A DNA stretch of 64,000 nucleotides, from positions 95,550-159,549 of the forward strand of contig CANRCD010000001.1 of assembly GCA_947629005.1 (NCBI GenBank), read 5' to 3'. The number at the start of each line of letters is the position of its first letter. Position 1 is the first letter of the stretch. The stretch comes from an uncultured Clostridia bacterium. GTDB taxonomy: Bacteria > Bacillota > Clostridia > UMGS1883. Below are positions 8,467 to 16,570 of this stretch, in pieces. The translations under genes and the position numbers were made by a program. Below the pieces are notes generated by a model. The model did not search any database and had not been told where the DNA came from. It saw only the letters and a list, made by a program, of their open reading frames with translations.

Positions 8467-9671
8467 AGGTCGTAATCGGCGCCGGTCCGGCCGGCATGAT
8501 GGCCGCGATTGCGGCGGCTGAGGACGGCAAAAGGGTTCTGCTTATTGAAAAAAACGAAAAGCCCGGCCGCAAGCTTGCCATAACGGGCAAGGGACGCTGT
8601 AACGTCACCAATGCCCGCGATATAAGCGAATTTTTCGACAATATACCCACCAATCCGAGCTTTCTCTACAGTGCGCTCTACGGCTTTACAAACGTAGACG
8701 TTATGCGCTTTTTCGAAGAAAACGGCGTTCCGCTCAAGGTCGAGCGCGGCGAGAGGGTCTTTCCTCAGAGCGACAGGGCCTTTGATATTGTGGACGCTCT
8801 TAAAAACCGAATTCGCGCTTTGGGCGTGAGGCTCGTCCGCGACGAGGCCGCGGCTATTGAGGCCGTTGGCGGCGCGGTCACCGCGGTTTGCGGAAAAAAC
8901 GGCGTTTACCCATGCGACGGAGTTGTGATAGCGACCGGAGGCCTCAGCTATGCGCAGACGGGTTCCACCGGAGACGGATACCGCTTTGCGAAGGCTCTGG
9001 GCCACGGCGTAACGCCGCCGCGCCCGTCACTTGTGCCGGTAGTTACGCGGGAGGATGTTTCCGCTCTTCAGGGGCTAAGTCTCAGAAATTCCGGCCTCGT
9101 TGTCACTGACGCAAAGGGCAGAACTGTCTACAGCGGTATGGGCGAAATGCTCTTTACACATTACGGCCTATCCGGCCCGCTTGTGCTTACGGCAACCGGC
9201 CATATCGGCGCAGAGCCCGCGGGCTTCCGCTTCTCAATAGACCTTAAGCCCGCGCTTGATGAGGACAAGCTCGACGAGCGGGTACTGAGAGACTTTTCGG
9301 CGGAGAAAAATCGGGACTTTGCCAATGCTTTGGGGGCTTTGCTGCCCGCGAAAATAATCCCGTATATTGTGGAAAAATCCGAAATTCCTCCTCGCGCCAA
9401 GGTAAATTCCGTGACGAGGGAGCAGCGGCGCCGCTTTGTGTCCCTGCTTAAAAATTTGGAGTTCATTGCCGAAGCCTACCGCCCGATAAACGAGGCGATT
9501 GTGACCTCAGGCGGAGTGAAAGTAAGGGAGATAAATCCCTCCACAATGGAGAGCAGGCTCGTAAAGGGGCTGTTCTTTGCCGGCGAGGTCATTGACTGCG
9601 ACGCCTGCACCGGCGGCTTTAATCTGCAAATCGCGTTCTCGACCGGCCATCTCGCCGGAATGAATGTTTAG
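8463..9671 (+). CDS. BaiN/HI0933-family FAD-binding oxidoreductase
   Basis: 402 residues. N-terminal dinucleotide-binding motif GAGPAG (residues 6-11), then EKNEKPGRKLAITGKGRCNVTN, the signature of the HI0933/YhiN/BaiN flavoproteins (aminoacetone oxidase family). The C-terminus has the second FAD motif GLFFAGEVIDCDACTGGFNLQ. In some gut Clostridia BaiN homologues act in bile acid 7-dehydroxylation, but the family is broad and the reaction here cannot be predicted from sequence. It overlaps the methyltransferase stop by 4 nt and lies directly before cmk. Confidence 0.88.
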   Translation: MKVVIGAGPAGMMAAIAAAEDGKRVLLIEKNEKPGRKLAITGKGRCNVTNARDISEFFDNIPTNPSFLYSALYGFTNVDVMRFFEENGVPLKVERGERVFPQSDRAFDIVDALKNRIRALGVRLVRDEAAAIEAVGGAVTAVCGKNGVYPCDGVVIATGGLSYAQTGSTGDGYRFAKALGHGVTPPRPSLVPVVTREDVSALQGLSLRNSGLVVTDAKGRTVYSGMGEMLFTHYGLSGPLVLTATGHIGAEPAGFRFSIDLKPALDEDKLDERVLRDFSAEKNRDFANALGALLPAKIIPYIVEKSEIPPRAKVNSVTREQRRRFVSLLKNLEFIAEAYRPINEAIVTSGGVKVREINPSTMESRLVKGLFFAGEVIDCDACTGGFNLQIAFSTGHLAGMNV

Positions 9672-9681
9672 GAGAAAATAC

Positions 9682-10356
9682 ATGGACAAGAAAAACGTTT
9701 GCGTTGCCATTGACGGCCCTGCCGGAGCCGGCAAAAGCACCATTGCCCGCGCCGCCGCGGCGCGGCTGGGTCTCACGCATATTGACACCGGCGCCATGTA
9801 CCGCGCCGCCGCCCTCGAGGCCGTCCGCCGTGGGATTTCGCTTGACGATGGGCCCGCCCTCGGTAAAATGATGGGCGATATGGACCTGAGAATTGAGTTC
9901 ACCGGCGGCGTTCAGCGCGTTTTTATTGGGGACGAGGATGTTTCCGAGGCCATACGCACCTCCGAGATATCGGCCGCGTCAAGCCGCGTTTCGGCACGGC
10001 CCGAGGTTCGCGAGTCCCTTGTACGGCTACAGCGGGAGTTGGCGAAAAGGGGCGGCTCGGTGATGGACGGCCGTGATATATGTACCCATGTCCTGCCCGA
10101 CGCAGACGTGAAAATTTTTCTTACAGCTTCGCTTGACGTGCGCGCCAAGCGCCGTCTTGACGAGCTTCTTGAAAAGGGCGAGAACGCGTCCTTCGAGGAT
10201 GTTCGCGCCGATATGGAGCGGCGCGATTATAACGATTCGCACCGTGAGTTTTCCCCGCTTATCAGGGCGCCAGAGGCAACGCTGATTGATACCTCGGATA
10301 TGACTCTTGACGAGGCTATAGAGGCAGTCGTTTCCCATATAAAGGAGAAGGCGTGA
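9682..10356 (+). CDS. cmk: Cytidylate kinase
   Basis: 224 residues from ATG 9682, chosen because AGGAG (9670-9674) sits 7 nt upstream; an earlier in-frame ATG at 9664 lies before this ribosome binding site. It phosphorylates CMP/dCMP with ATP. P-loop IDGPAGAGKST (residues ~10-20), LTHIDTGAMYRAAA (residues ~31-44) and MDGRDI are the CMK signatures. It is followed with overlap by plsC and then ispH-rpsA; cmk, plsC and rpsA are also neighbours in many Firmicutes. Confidence 0.95.
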   Translation: MDKKNVCVAIDGPAGAGKSTIARAAAARLGLTHIDTGAMYRAAALEAVRRGISLDDGPALGKMMGDMDLRIEFTGGVQRVFIGDEDVSEAIRTSEISAASSRVSARPEVRESLVRLQRELAKRGGSVMDGRDICTHVLPDADVKIFLTASLDVRAKRRLDELLEKGENASFEDVRADMERRDYNDSHREFSPLIRAPEATLIDTSDMTLDEAIEAVVSHIKEKA

Positions 10357-10955
10357 TGTTTTACAAAATTGCTTCCACGGCTGTTCGGCTGTTTTTCAAG
10401 CTTTTTTTCCGCATGAAGGTGATCGGGGCCGAAAACGTACCCGCTGAGGGCGGCGTGCTGCTTTGCACAAACCACACCAGCTACTGGGACCCGCCGGCCG
10501 TTGCGTCGGCCTTTCCCAGAAGGCTTTCCATAATGGCGAAGGAGGAGCTTTTTCACAACCCTCTTTTCGCCAAGCTTATAACCTCGCTCGGGGCATTCCC
10601 GATTAGGCGCGGCAAGGGCGACGCGGGCGCCGTCATGGCGGCGCTTAAAATCCTTGCAGGCGGAGGAGCGACTCTTGTATTCCCCGAGGGAACCCGCGTG
10701 CGCACCGGAGAAGCCGGCGAGATAAACCCCGGCATAATCCGTATCGCTATCAAGGCCAGAACGCCAATAGTTCCCGGCTATACAAACGGTAAATACAATC
10801 TTTTTGGCGGACTTAAGGTATACATAGGCAAGCCGATAAGCTATGAGGAATATTACGACGCCGCCCCCGATAAGGAAACGCTGCGCCGCCTTGCCGAAGA
10901 GCTTATGGCCGCGATATATTCCTTTGCAAAGGAAGATAAAGAGGAAAATAAATGA
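10356..10955 (+). CDS. plsC: 1-acyl-sn-glycerol-3-phosphate acyltransferase (PlsC family)
   Basis: 199 residues from ATG 10356, which overlaps the cmk stop; AGGAG lies 8 nt upstream. It adds the second acyl chain to lysophosphatidic acid at the membrane. The catalytic NHTSYWD (H(X)4D box) is at residues 39-45 and the substrate-binding FPEGTR near residue 111. A hydrophobic N-terminus (AVRLFFKLFF) fits membrane association. The last 4 nt overlap ispH-rpsA. Confidence 0.9.
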   Translation: MFYKIASTAVRLFFKLFFRMKVIGAENVPAEGGVLLCTNHTSYWDPPAVASAFPRRLSIMAKEELFHNPLFAKLITSLGAFPIRRGKGDAGAVMAALKILAGGGATLVFPEGTRVRTGEAGEINPGIIRIAIKARTPIVPGYTNGKYNLFGGLKVYIGKPISYEEYYDAAPDKETLRRLAEELMAAIYSFAKEDKEENK

Positions 10956-12997
10956 GAACCGTCAAAATTGCCGACCGCGCGGGCTTTTGCTTCGGCGTCA
11001 GCCGCGCCATAAAGCTGGTTGAGGATGGCCTCGCGAGGCATATCTCAATTGCGACGCTCGGCCCTATAATACACAACAGTCAGGTGGTGCAGCGCCTTCA
11101 AGATATGGGCGTGCGCATAATTAATTCTCCCGAGGAGGCTCGGGAGGGCGAAACGGCGGTCATACGCAGCCACGGCCTTCCGCGGGAGGACGAGGAGCGC
11201 CTCAAGGCGCTGGGAGTGAATTACATTGACGCCACCTGTCCCTTCGTAAAAAAAATCCATAACATTGTTATGGAAAACCATTCCCTTGGGAAAAACATCA
11301 TTATAGCGGGCGATAAATCTCACCCCGAGGTCATCGGTATTAATGGCTGGTGCGGCAATTCCGCAGTTGTTATAGCTTCGCTCGAGGAGTGCGAGGCTTT
11401 GCCGCAAGAGCTGCTTGAAAACGCCTGCGTGGTGTCGCAGACGACCTTTGAAAGAGAAATTTGGGAAAAAATCACAAAATTTATAAAAAACACTTGCAAA
11501 ACCACCCTCATTTTTGATACAATATGCAGTGCGACAAACGAGCGGCAGAAATCCGCCGCCGAGCTGGCCGAAAAAAGCGACAGCTTTATCGTCATTGGCG
11601 GCAAGAGCAGCTCAAACACAAAAAAGCTTTACGACATAGCCCGCCGCCGCTGCCCGAGCACCTTTCTGGTGGAGGGAGCGTGGGAACTTCCCGCCCATGA
11701 AATAAAAGGGGACTTGATTGGTATAACCGCCGGGGCTTCAACTCCGGATTGGATAATTAAGGAGGTTTACGTAATGGTAGACGAACAGGAAAAAAACATC
11801 AATAATGAGAAAGGAGACCAATCCTTCGCTGAGGCTTTCGAGCAATCGCTTGTATCGCTCAACACCGGTGATATAAAGGTAGGTAAGGTAGTCAGCGTAA
11901 CGCCCACTGAGGTTTATGTTGACTTGGGCTACAAGATGGAAGGCGTCATTCCGGCCGATGAGTTGGCCGACGATACCGACGTTGATCCGGCCAGCGTTTG
12001 CAGCGTGGGCGACGAAATTGAGGTTTTCGTTGTCCGCGTAAGCGACATGGACGGCGTTAAGCTTTCCAAGAAGAAGATTGACGCCATTAAGGGCTGGAAG
12101 ACGGTTGAAGCCGCTTATGAGTCCGGCAAGGTTCTTGAGGGCAAGGTAGTGGAGGCCGTTAACCGCGGTATTATCGTAGTCACAAACGGCTGCCGCGTAT
12201 TTGTGCCCGCTTCTCTGGCCAGCGAGCGCTTCACCAGCGACCTCTCATCCCTTGTGGGCAACGAGGTACGCTTTAAGATTGTGAACATTCGTGAGGATCG
12301 CCGTGGAAAGAAGGCCATAGGCTCCATCAAGGAAGTTGCTGTTGAGGAACGCAAGGCCAAGGCCGAGGAATTCTGGGCCAATGTTGAGGAAGGCAAGCAT
12401 TATACCGGCGTTGTAAAGACGCTCACTAAGTTTGGCGCTTTTGTTGATATCGGAGGTGTGGACGGCCTTATCCATATTACCCAGCTCAGCTGGCAGCGGA
12501 TAAAGGACCCTTCCGAGGTTGTCAAGGTTGGCGATGTTGTTGACGTTTACATCATCAAGGCTAACCGTGAAACGAATAAGGTTTCTCTTGGCTTCAGGAA
12601 GGTTGAGGACGACCCGTGGGTAATCGCTAAGAGCAGGTTCGACGTTGGCAGCGTTGTGAATGTTAAGGTGGTTCGTCTCGTTCCCTTTGGCGCTTTCGTT
12701 GAAATAATCCCCGGTATCGACGGCCTTGTTCACATTTCCCAGATTGCCAACAAGCGCGTCAACAAGCCCGAGGACGAGCTGACTGTCGGCCAGATGGTGG
12801 ACGCTAAGATAACCGACATCGACTGGGAGAAGAAGAAGATAGGTCTTTCCATTCGCGCGCTTCTCACCCCCGAGGCGCCCGCTCCCAAGGCTGAGGCTCC
12901 TACCGAGGATGTTGCCGACGAAACTGTTTACGAGGACGCTCCCGCCGAAGATGCGCCCGCTGAGGAAGCTCCTTCCGAGGCCGCTTCTGAGGAATAA
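10952..12997 (+). CDS. ispH-rpsA: Fusion of HMBPP reductase (IspH) and ribosomal protein S1
   Basis: 681 residues. Residues 1-~275 are IspH, the last MEP-pathway enzyme making IPP/DMAPP. The three 4Fe-4S ligand cysteines are visible in FCFGV (Cys13), DATCPFV (~97) and TICSATNER (~195), with the conserved HN, SHG and KSHPE histidines. Residues ~300-640 hold four S1/OB RNA-binding repeats; the clearest are KFGAFVDIGGVDGLIH and PFGAFVEIIPGIDGLVH. The tail is acidic and Ala/Pro/Glu-rich. This fusion is known in Clostridia. An internal AAGGAGG with ATG at 11774 falls exactly at the domain junction, so free S1 may also be made. Codon use in the S1 half looks plainer, with many GTT and GCT codons, as in highly expressed genes. 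Confidence 0.95.
   Translation: MRTVKIADRAGFCFGVSRAIKLVEDGLARHISIATLGPIIHNSQVVQRLQDMGVRIINSPEEAREGETAVIRSHGLPREDEERLKALGVNYIDATCPFVKKIHNIVMENHSLGKNIIIAGDKSHPEVIGINGWCGNSAVVIASLEECEALPQELLENACVVSQTTFEREIWEKITKFIKNTCKTTLIFDTICSATNERQKSAAELAEKSDSFIVIGGKSSSNTKKLYDIARRRCPSTFLVEGAWELPAHEIKGDLIGITAGASTPDWIIKEVYVMVDEQEKNINNEKGDQSFAEAFEQSLVSLNTGDIKVGKVVSVTPTEVYVDLGYKMEGVIPADELADDTDVDPASVCSVGDEIEVFVVRVSDMDGVKLSKKKIDAIKGWKTVEAAYESGKVLEGKVVEAVNRGIIVVTNGCRVFVPASLASERFTSDLSSLVGNEVRFKIVNIREDRRGKKAIGSIKEVAVEERKAKAEEFWANVEEGKHYTGVVKTLTKFGAFVDIGGVDGLIHITQLSWQRIKDPSEVVKVGDVVDVYIIKANRETNKVSLGFRKVEDDPWVIAKSRFDVGSVVNVKVVRLVPFGAFVEIIPGIDGLVHISQIANKRVNKPEDELTVGQMVDAKITDIDWEKKKIGLSIRALLTPEAPAPKAEAPTEDVADETVYEDAPAEDAPAEEAPSEAASEE
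11759..11776 (+). promoter_or_regulatory. Internal ribosome binding site and start codon between IspH and S1 domains
   Basis: AAGGAGG (11759-11765), 8-nt spacer, then an in-frame ATG (11774-11776). It is a perfect Shine-Dalgarno set inside the fusion ORF, placed after the last IspH element (ITAGASTPDWIIKEV) and before the S1 repeats. Initiation here would give a 407-residue S1-only protein. Confidence 0.6.
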
Positions 12998-13010
12998 GTT
13001 AAAACAAGGC

Positions 13011-13055
13011 GATGTAAAAAAATCGCTATGTAACTTGGCTGCGCGTGGGACGGCC
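13011..13055 (+). other. 3'-UTR motif shared with the rnj 3' UTR
   Basis: Starts 14 nt after the ispH-rpsA stop. It contains a small hairpin (GCGAT / ATCGC around a GTAAAAAA loop) and the TGTAACTTGGCTGCGCG block that resembles 3053-3093. Transcribed with ispH-rpsA if the terminator at 13187 is used. Confidence 0.4.
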
Positions 13056-13071
13056 GAAAAAATTGTGCAGA

Positions 13072-13164
13072 ACGGACGAAAATCAGCTTGCGCAGGCGGC
13101 TTTTGCCGTGGAACAAGCCCTCCCTACGGCGTATACAGGTACGCCGAGGATGATTTTTGTTCGT
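13072..13164 (+). repeat. 93-bp three-way-junction palindromic element
   Basis: Outer 14-bp stem, with two G-U pairs as RNA, from 13072-13085 (ACGGACGAAAATCA) and 13151-13164 (TGATTTTTGTTCGT). Inside are two hairpins: GCTTG/CAAGC (13086-13090, 13114-13118) enclosing CGGC/GCCG, and CGGCGTA/TACGCCG (13127-13133, 13140-13146). It occupies the space between ispH-rpsA and its terminator. Could be an intergenic palindromic repeat or a structured RNA; no second full copy is in the window. Confidence 0.5.
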
Positions 13165-13186
13165 AGTTTAAGGTCATAGAATAAGA

Positions 13187-13213
13187 AAATCCGCTCATAC
13201 GAGCGGATTTTTT
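13187..13213. terminator. Bidirectional terminator between ispH-rpsA and dprA
   Basis: Stem AAAATCCGCTC / GAGCGGATTTT with ATAC loop and T-runs on both strands. It serves the convergent ispH-rpsA (plus) and dprA (minus). The core of the stem is the same as in the terminator at 36112. Confidence 0.9.
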
Positions 13214-13247
13214 TATATCAATGTATAATTTCATTTAAATTAACTGA

Positions 13248-14396
13248 TTAAGAACATTTTCCAACAGTCTTATATCCGTTATACTCACGTACAATAAGGC
13301 CCTTGAGCTCCATCATAATAAGAGCGGGAGCGGCGGAGGCTTCGTTAAGCCCTGCGGCGGCGGCTATGGCGTCGGGGGTGGAGGCGCCGTTTTCAATAGC
13401 TTTAATTATGGCCTTTTCGTCGGCTGTAAGGCCATCGGGAGGATTTTTAACGACTGCCCTTTCAGCCGTGCGCGGCTCTTCGTTTTTAGGCGTGGGAGCG
13501 AGGGGCGTGAACAGCGAAGGCTTTCCGGCCGGCTCCGCCTTCTTTTCATGCGCGGACCGGCTTTCGCTTTTAAACGAGAGCAGCACCTTAAGCTCAGCCG
13601 CAACCTGAAGGCCGTTTTCAGCGAGGATAGCGCCGGTTTTTATCAGGTGGTTAGCGCCGGTGCTTCCGCGGGAGTTAATGTTCCCCGGTACTGCGAACAG
13701 GGGGCGGCGGAGGTCGGCGGCGAGATTCGCCGTGATAAGAGAGCCGCTTCTAAGTCCCGCCTCGGTTACGACGCAGGCGTCGGCAAGGGCGGCAATTATG
13801 CGGTTCCGCCGCGGAAACAGCGCGGCCAGAGGCTGTGTGCCGAAGTGGTATTCGGTTATCACAGCTCCGCCCGAGGAGGCGATTTCATCAAAGAGCTTCG
13901 CGTTTTCGGCGGGATAGCACACATCGGCTCCGCTGCCGAGCACGGCCACGGTTTTACCGCCGAATTTCAGCATGGTCTTTGCGGCGGCGCTGTCAACTCC
14001 GCGTGCACCGCCGGAGATGACCGTCAGCCCCGCCTCGCAGAAGTCACGGCAGAAATCCGCCGTCACCGTCAGTCCGTAGGCCGAAGCGTCGCGGCTGCCT
14101 ACAACGGCCACGCTGTTGCCGGTAAGAGCTTCGGCGCTGCCGCGCAGATATAGCTGAGCGGGCGGCTCGGGCAGGTTTTTCAGTTTTTCGGGATATTCTC
14201 TGTCGGTGTAGCAAATCAGGCTCACATCTTTGGCGGGCGGGCGCTCGAGCGAGACCAAAAGGGCGTGGGCCGAGGGCGTAGTAAGGCGGGGATCGTCGTC
14301 GCGTATATCCTTATATATCAGAGCAAGATGATCCAGCGCGTACTTTTTGCCCGTAGTTTCCGCCGCAAGGATTATCCACTTGTGCTTGTCGTTCAT
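13248..14396 (-). CDS. dprA: DNA-processing protein DprA
   Basis: 382 residues. DprA/Smf loads RecA on incoming single-stranded DNA in natural transformation and is also kept widely in non-competent bacteria. N-terminal helical region, then a Rossmann-like core with VVGSRDASAYG (near residue 95), SGGARGVDSAA and FPRRNRIIAALAD, followed by SGSLITANLAADLRR and PGNINSRGSTGANHLI. A ~60-residue linker leads to a C-terminal DprA winged helix (residues ~320-380). The start has GAGG about 8 nt upstream. It is a single gene between convergent ispH-rpsA and divergent yicC; topA, its usual partner, is not adjacent. Confidence 0.95.
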   Translation of the reverse strand: MNDKHKWIILAAETTGKKYALDHLALIYKDIRDDDPRLTTPSAHALLVSLERPPAKDVSLICYTDREYPEKLKNLPEPPAQLYLRGSAEALTGNSVAVVGSRDASAYGLTVTADFCRDFCEAGLTVISGGARGVDSAAAKTMLKFGGKTVAVLGSGADVCYPAENAKLFDEIASSGGAVITEYHFGTQPLAALFPRRNRIIAALADACVVTEAGLRSGSLITANLAADLRRPLFAVPGNINSRGSTGANHLIKTGAILAENGLQVAAELKVLLSFKSESRSAHEKKAEPAGKPSLFTPLAPTPKNEEPRTAERAVVKNPPDGLTADEKAIIKAIENGASTPDAIAAAAGLNEASAAPALIMMELKGLIVREYNGYKTVGKCS

Positions 14397-14419
14397 ATAA
14401 CAACCTCATTTCACAATTA

Positions 14420-14448
14420 ATTTTACCACCTTTCATATTTTTTGTCTA
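14420..14448 (-). promoter_or_regulatory. Probable promoter of dprA
   Basis: On the minus strand, TAGACA (14443-14448), 17-bp spacer and TAAAAT (14420-14425), one mismatch from consensus in each box. Confidence 0.65.
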
Positions 14449-14509
14449 TAGATTTATATAAAAATTTGTGAATAATTTGTGCAATATGTATTAAAATTTG
14501 CTCCAAAGG

Positions 14510-14538
14510 TTGACTTCATTTTCCGAAAATGGTATAAT
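14510..14538 (+). promoter_or_regulatory. SigA-type promoter of the yicC-remA-gmk operon
   Basis: TTGACT (14510-14515), 17-bp spacer, TATAAT (14533-14538). It is the only clear promoter ahead of the long plus-strand run that continues to thiN. Confidence 0.85.
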
Positions 14539-14585
14539 AATATACAATACATAGGTGTGTAAATCCGTGTTAGAGGGTGATTTTT

Positions 14586-15464
14586 TTGATAAAAAGCATG
14601 ACGGGCTACGGCAGCGGTACAGCTCGGGCCGAAGGCAAAACCTTCACTGTGGAGGTTCGCTCCGTAAACCACCGCTATAGTGACTTCAACATTAAATATC
14701 CCCGCGTTTACGCCTACGTCGAAGAAGCCGTGAAAAAAGCCGCGGCTGAAGTTATAAAGCGCGGCAAGGTGGACGTTTTCGTGAATGTTGAAAACGACGG
14801 CGCACAGGGCGGCGTTGTAACCGTAGATACGGAGCTTGCCCGAGGCTATCACGAGGGGATGCTCGCGCTCTCGCGGGAGCTTAATGTTTCCGGCGAGCTT
14901 CGAGCGGCGGACTTTCTGCGCGTGCCGGACGTATTTACGGTGCAAAAGGCCGAGGACGACGACGAGGCCATTTTGGCGGCTATAACCGAGGCCCTTGGCG
15001 AGGCTCTTGAGGGCTTTGACGAAATGCGGCGCGCCGAGGGAAAACGCCTTTACGATGACATGAATGGACGTCTTGACGAGGTTGAGCGGCTGACCATTGA
15101 GATTGAGACCCGCGCTCCCTCCATTGTCGAGGAGTACCGCGCGCGGATAACCGCCCGAGTGCGCGAGCTTATGGCCGAAGCACCGTATGACGAGGGACGA
15201 CTGTTGACCGAGGTCGCCGTTTTTGCCGACAAGGTGGACGTGAACGAGGAGATTGTTCGGCTTAAGAGCCATATTTCTCAGATGCGCTCCATGCTTGAGA
15301 GCGGCGAGCCCGTTGGCCGAAAGCTGGACTTTCTGATACAGGAAATGAACAGGGAAATCAACACCACCGGCAGCAAGAGCAGTGACCTTTTAACCGCCCG
15401 TCTCGTCATTGACGTGAAGGCGGAGCTTGAGAAGCTTCGCGAGCAGTGCCAGAATGTGGAATAG
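14586..15464 (+). CDS. YicC family endoribonuclease-like protein
   Basis: 292 residues from TTG 14586, chosen because the protein then begins MIKSMTGYGSG, the family's usual N-terminus, and GAGGGTGA lies just upstream; an earlier GTG at 14577 overlaps that ribosome binding site. YicC/YloC proteins are linked to stress survival, and the E. coli member has RNase activity. The conserved C-terminal block is KLDFLIQEMNREINTTGSKS with a final VIDVKAELEKLREQCQNVE, whose Glu and helix are the DUF1732 signature. First gene of the yicC-remA-gmk-rpoZ cluster, as in Bacillus yloC. Confidence 0.92.
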   Translation: MIKSMTGYGSGTARAEGKTFTVEVRSVNHRYSDFNIKYPRVYAYVEEAVKKAAAEVIKRGKVDVFVNVENDGAQGGVVTVDTELARGYHEGMLALSRELNVSGELRAADFLRVPDVFTVQKAEDDDEAILAAITEALGEALEGFDEMRRAEGKRLYDDMNGRLDEVERLTIEIETRAPSIVEEYRARITARVRELMAEAPYDEGRLLTEVAVFADKVDVNEEIVRLKSHISQMRSMLESGEPVGRKLDFLIQEMNREINTTGSKSSDLLTARLVIDVKAELEKLREQCQNVE

Positions 15465-15473
15465 AGGTGCGGT

Positions 15474-15740
15474 ATGAGGCTTATAAACATCGGTTACGGC
15501 AATATGATATCCGATCTTAGGCTCGTTTCAGTGGTTGCGCCGGACAGCGCCCCCATAAAGCGGCTTATTCAGGAAAGCCGTGAAAAGGGCTTGCTTGTGG
15601 ATGCGACTTACGGCAGAAAGACGCGCAGCGTAGTTATAATGGACAGCGGCCACGTGATTCTTTCCGCCATTCAGCCCGAAACCATTGCCTCGCGTCACGA
15701 GGGAAAGACAGTCATAGTTGAGGAGGATGAGGAAGAATGA
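15474..15740 (+). CDS. remA: RemA family regulatory protein (DUF370)
   Basis: 88 residues. RemA is a DNA-binding regulator that in Bacillus activates biofilm matrix and osmoprotection genes; in Clostridia its role is less known. The signature N-terminus INIGYGNMI and the central [13 protein letters not shown] and [13 protein letters not shown] are conserved. The stop overlaps the gmk ATG by 4 nt. The yicC-remA-gmk order matches Bacillus subtilis yloC-remA-gmk. Confidence 0.93.
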   Translation: MRLINIGYGNMISDLRLVSVVAPDSAPIKRLIQESREKGLLVDATYGRKTRSVVIMDSGHVILSAIQPETIASRHEGKTVIVEEDEEE

Positions 15741-16339
15741 AAAAGGGCAACCTGTTTGTAGTTTCCGGCCCAAGCGGCGCCGGAAAGGGTACTATCTGCG
15801 CGGCCTATATGAATAAGCATCCCGAGGCGTTCCTCTCGGTTTCGGCCACCACCCGCGAGCCTCGGGAGGGCGAAATCGAAGGAGTACATTACCACTTTAT
15901 CGGTGAGGACGAGTTTAAAGACAGGCTCAGCCGCGGAGGCTTTTTAGAGCATACGGTATACTGCGGACACTACTACGGCACTCCCAGCGACGCGGCAATG
16001 GAGGCGCTTGAAAGCGGGCGCGACGTGATTCTTGAAATTGAGAGCGACGGCGCCATGCAGGTGCGCTCTCATTATCCGGAAGGCGTTTTTATCTTTGTTT
16101 GTCCTCCGTCAATGGAAGCGCTTGAAGCCCGTCTGCGCGGCCGCGGCACAGAGCCGGATGAAGTAATAGCCCAGCGGCTTGAGAAAGCCGTGCAGGAGCT
16201 TGGACGGGCGCACAAATATAACTATCTTCTGCTGAACGACGACGTAGAGGCCGCCGTGCGCCGGCTGGAGGCCATAATCGACGCCGAGCGCTGCTATATG
16301 CCGAGAAACATTGGTTTTGTAAACGATTTTATTAAATAA
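15737..16339 (+). CDS. gmk: Guanylate kinase
   Basis: 200 residues. Converts GMP to GDP with ATP. P-loop GPSGAGKG at residues 11-18; the GMP-binding segment [21 protein letters not shown] follows, and [14 protein letters not shown] supplies further GMP contacts. The C-terminal ND box is NYLLLNDD. It overlaps remA by 4 nt and precedes rpoZ by 12 nt, the typical order. Confidence 0.96.
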   Translation: MKKGNLFVVSGPSGAGKGTICAAYMNKHPEAFLSVSATTREPREGEIEGVHYHFIGEDEFKDRLSRGGFLEHTVYCGHYYGTPSDAAMEALESGRDVILEIESDGAMQVRSHYPEGVFIFVCPPSMEALEARLRGRGTEPDEVIAQRLEKAVQELGRAHKYNYLLLNDDVEAAVRRLEAIIDAERCYMPRNIGFVNDFIK

Positions 16340-16351
16340 GGAGAAATAGAT

Positions 16352-16537
16352 ATGCTTTACCCTGAAATCAAAACCCTTATGAAGGAGTTCGACTCCCGCT
16401 ATTCCCTTGTGGTGGCCGCCAGCAAAAGGGCCCGCCAGTTGGCCGCCGCAGGCGACTGCGACAAGTCCGTTTCAATGGCTATAAAGGAGATAGCCGAGGG
16501 ATACGTTCATCCCATCATTCCAAAGGACGCCGAGTAA
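16352..16537 (+). CDS. rpoZ: RNA polymerase omega subunit
   Basis: 61 residues, short as in Firmicutes. Omega helps beta' folding and RNA polymerase assembly. The core SRYSLVVAASKRARQL (residues 14-29) followed by SVSMAIKEIAEG is the RpoZ signature. AAGGAG lies just upstream of the ATG. Its place between gmk and coaBC supports the call. Confidence 0.93.
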   Translation: MLYPEIKTLMKEFDSRYSLVVAASKRARQLAAAGDCDKSVSMAIKEIAEGYVHPIIPKDAE

Positions 16538-16570
16538 AAACGGCGCGGAACAAAAAAGGAGGCGAGGGCC

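Noticed and set aside
12909..13166. 85-codon ORF across the end of ispH-rpsA and its 3' UTR
   Set aside because: Frame is the shadow of the S1 acidic tail and the palindromic element; no start signals.
14397..14576. Possible TPP or purine riboswitches near operon starts (also 54590-54757)
   Set aside because: The intergenic stretches contain promoters and AT-rich DNA only; no conserved riboswitch cores.
14454..15272. Long minus-strand ORFs opposite yicC, transketolase, RNase J, priA and others
   Set aside because: They are antisense shadows of well-identified genes, with no family resemblance.
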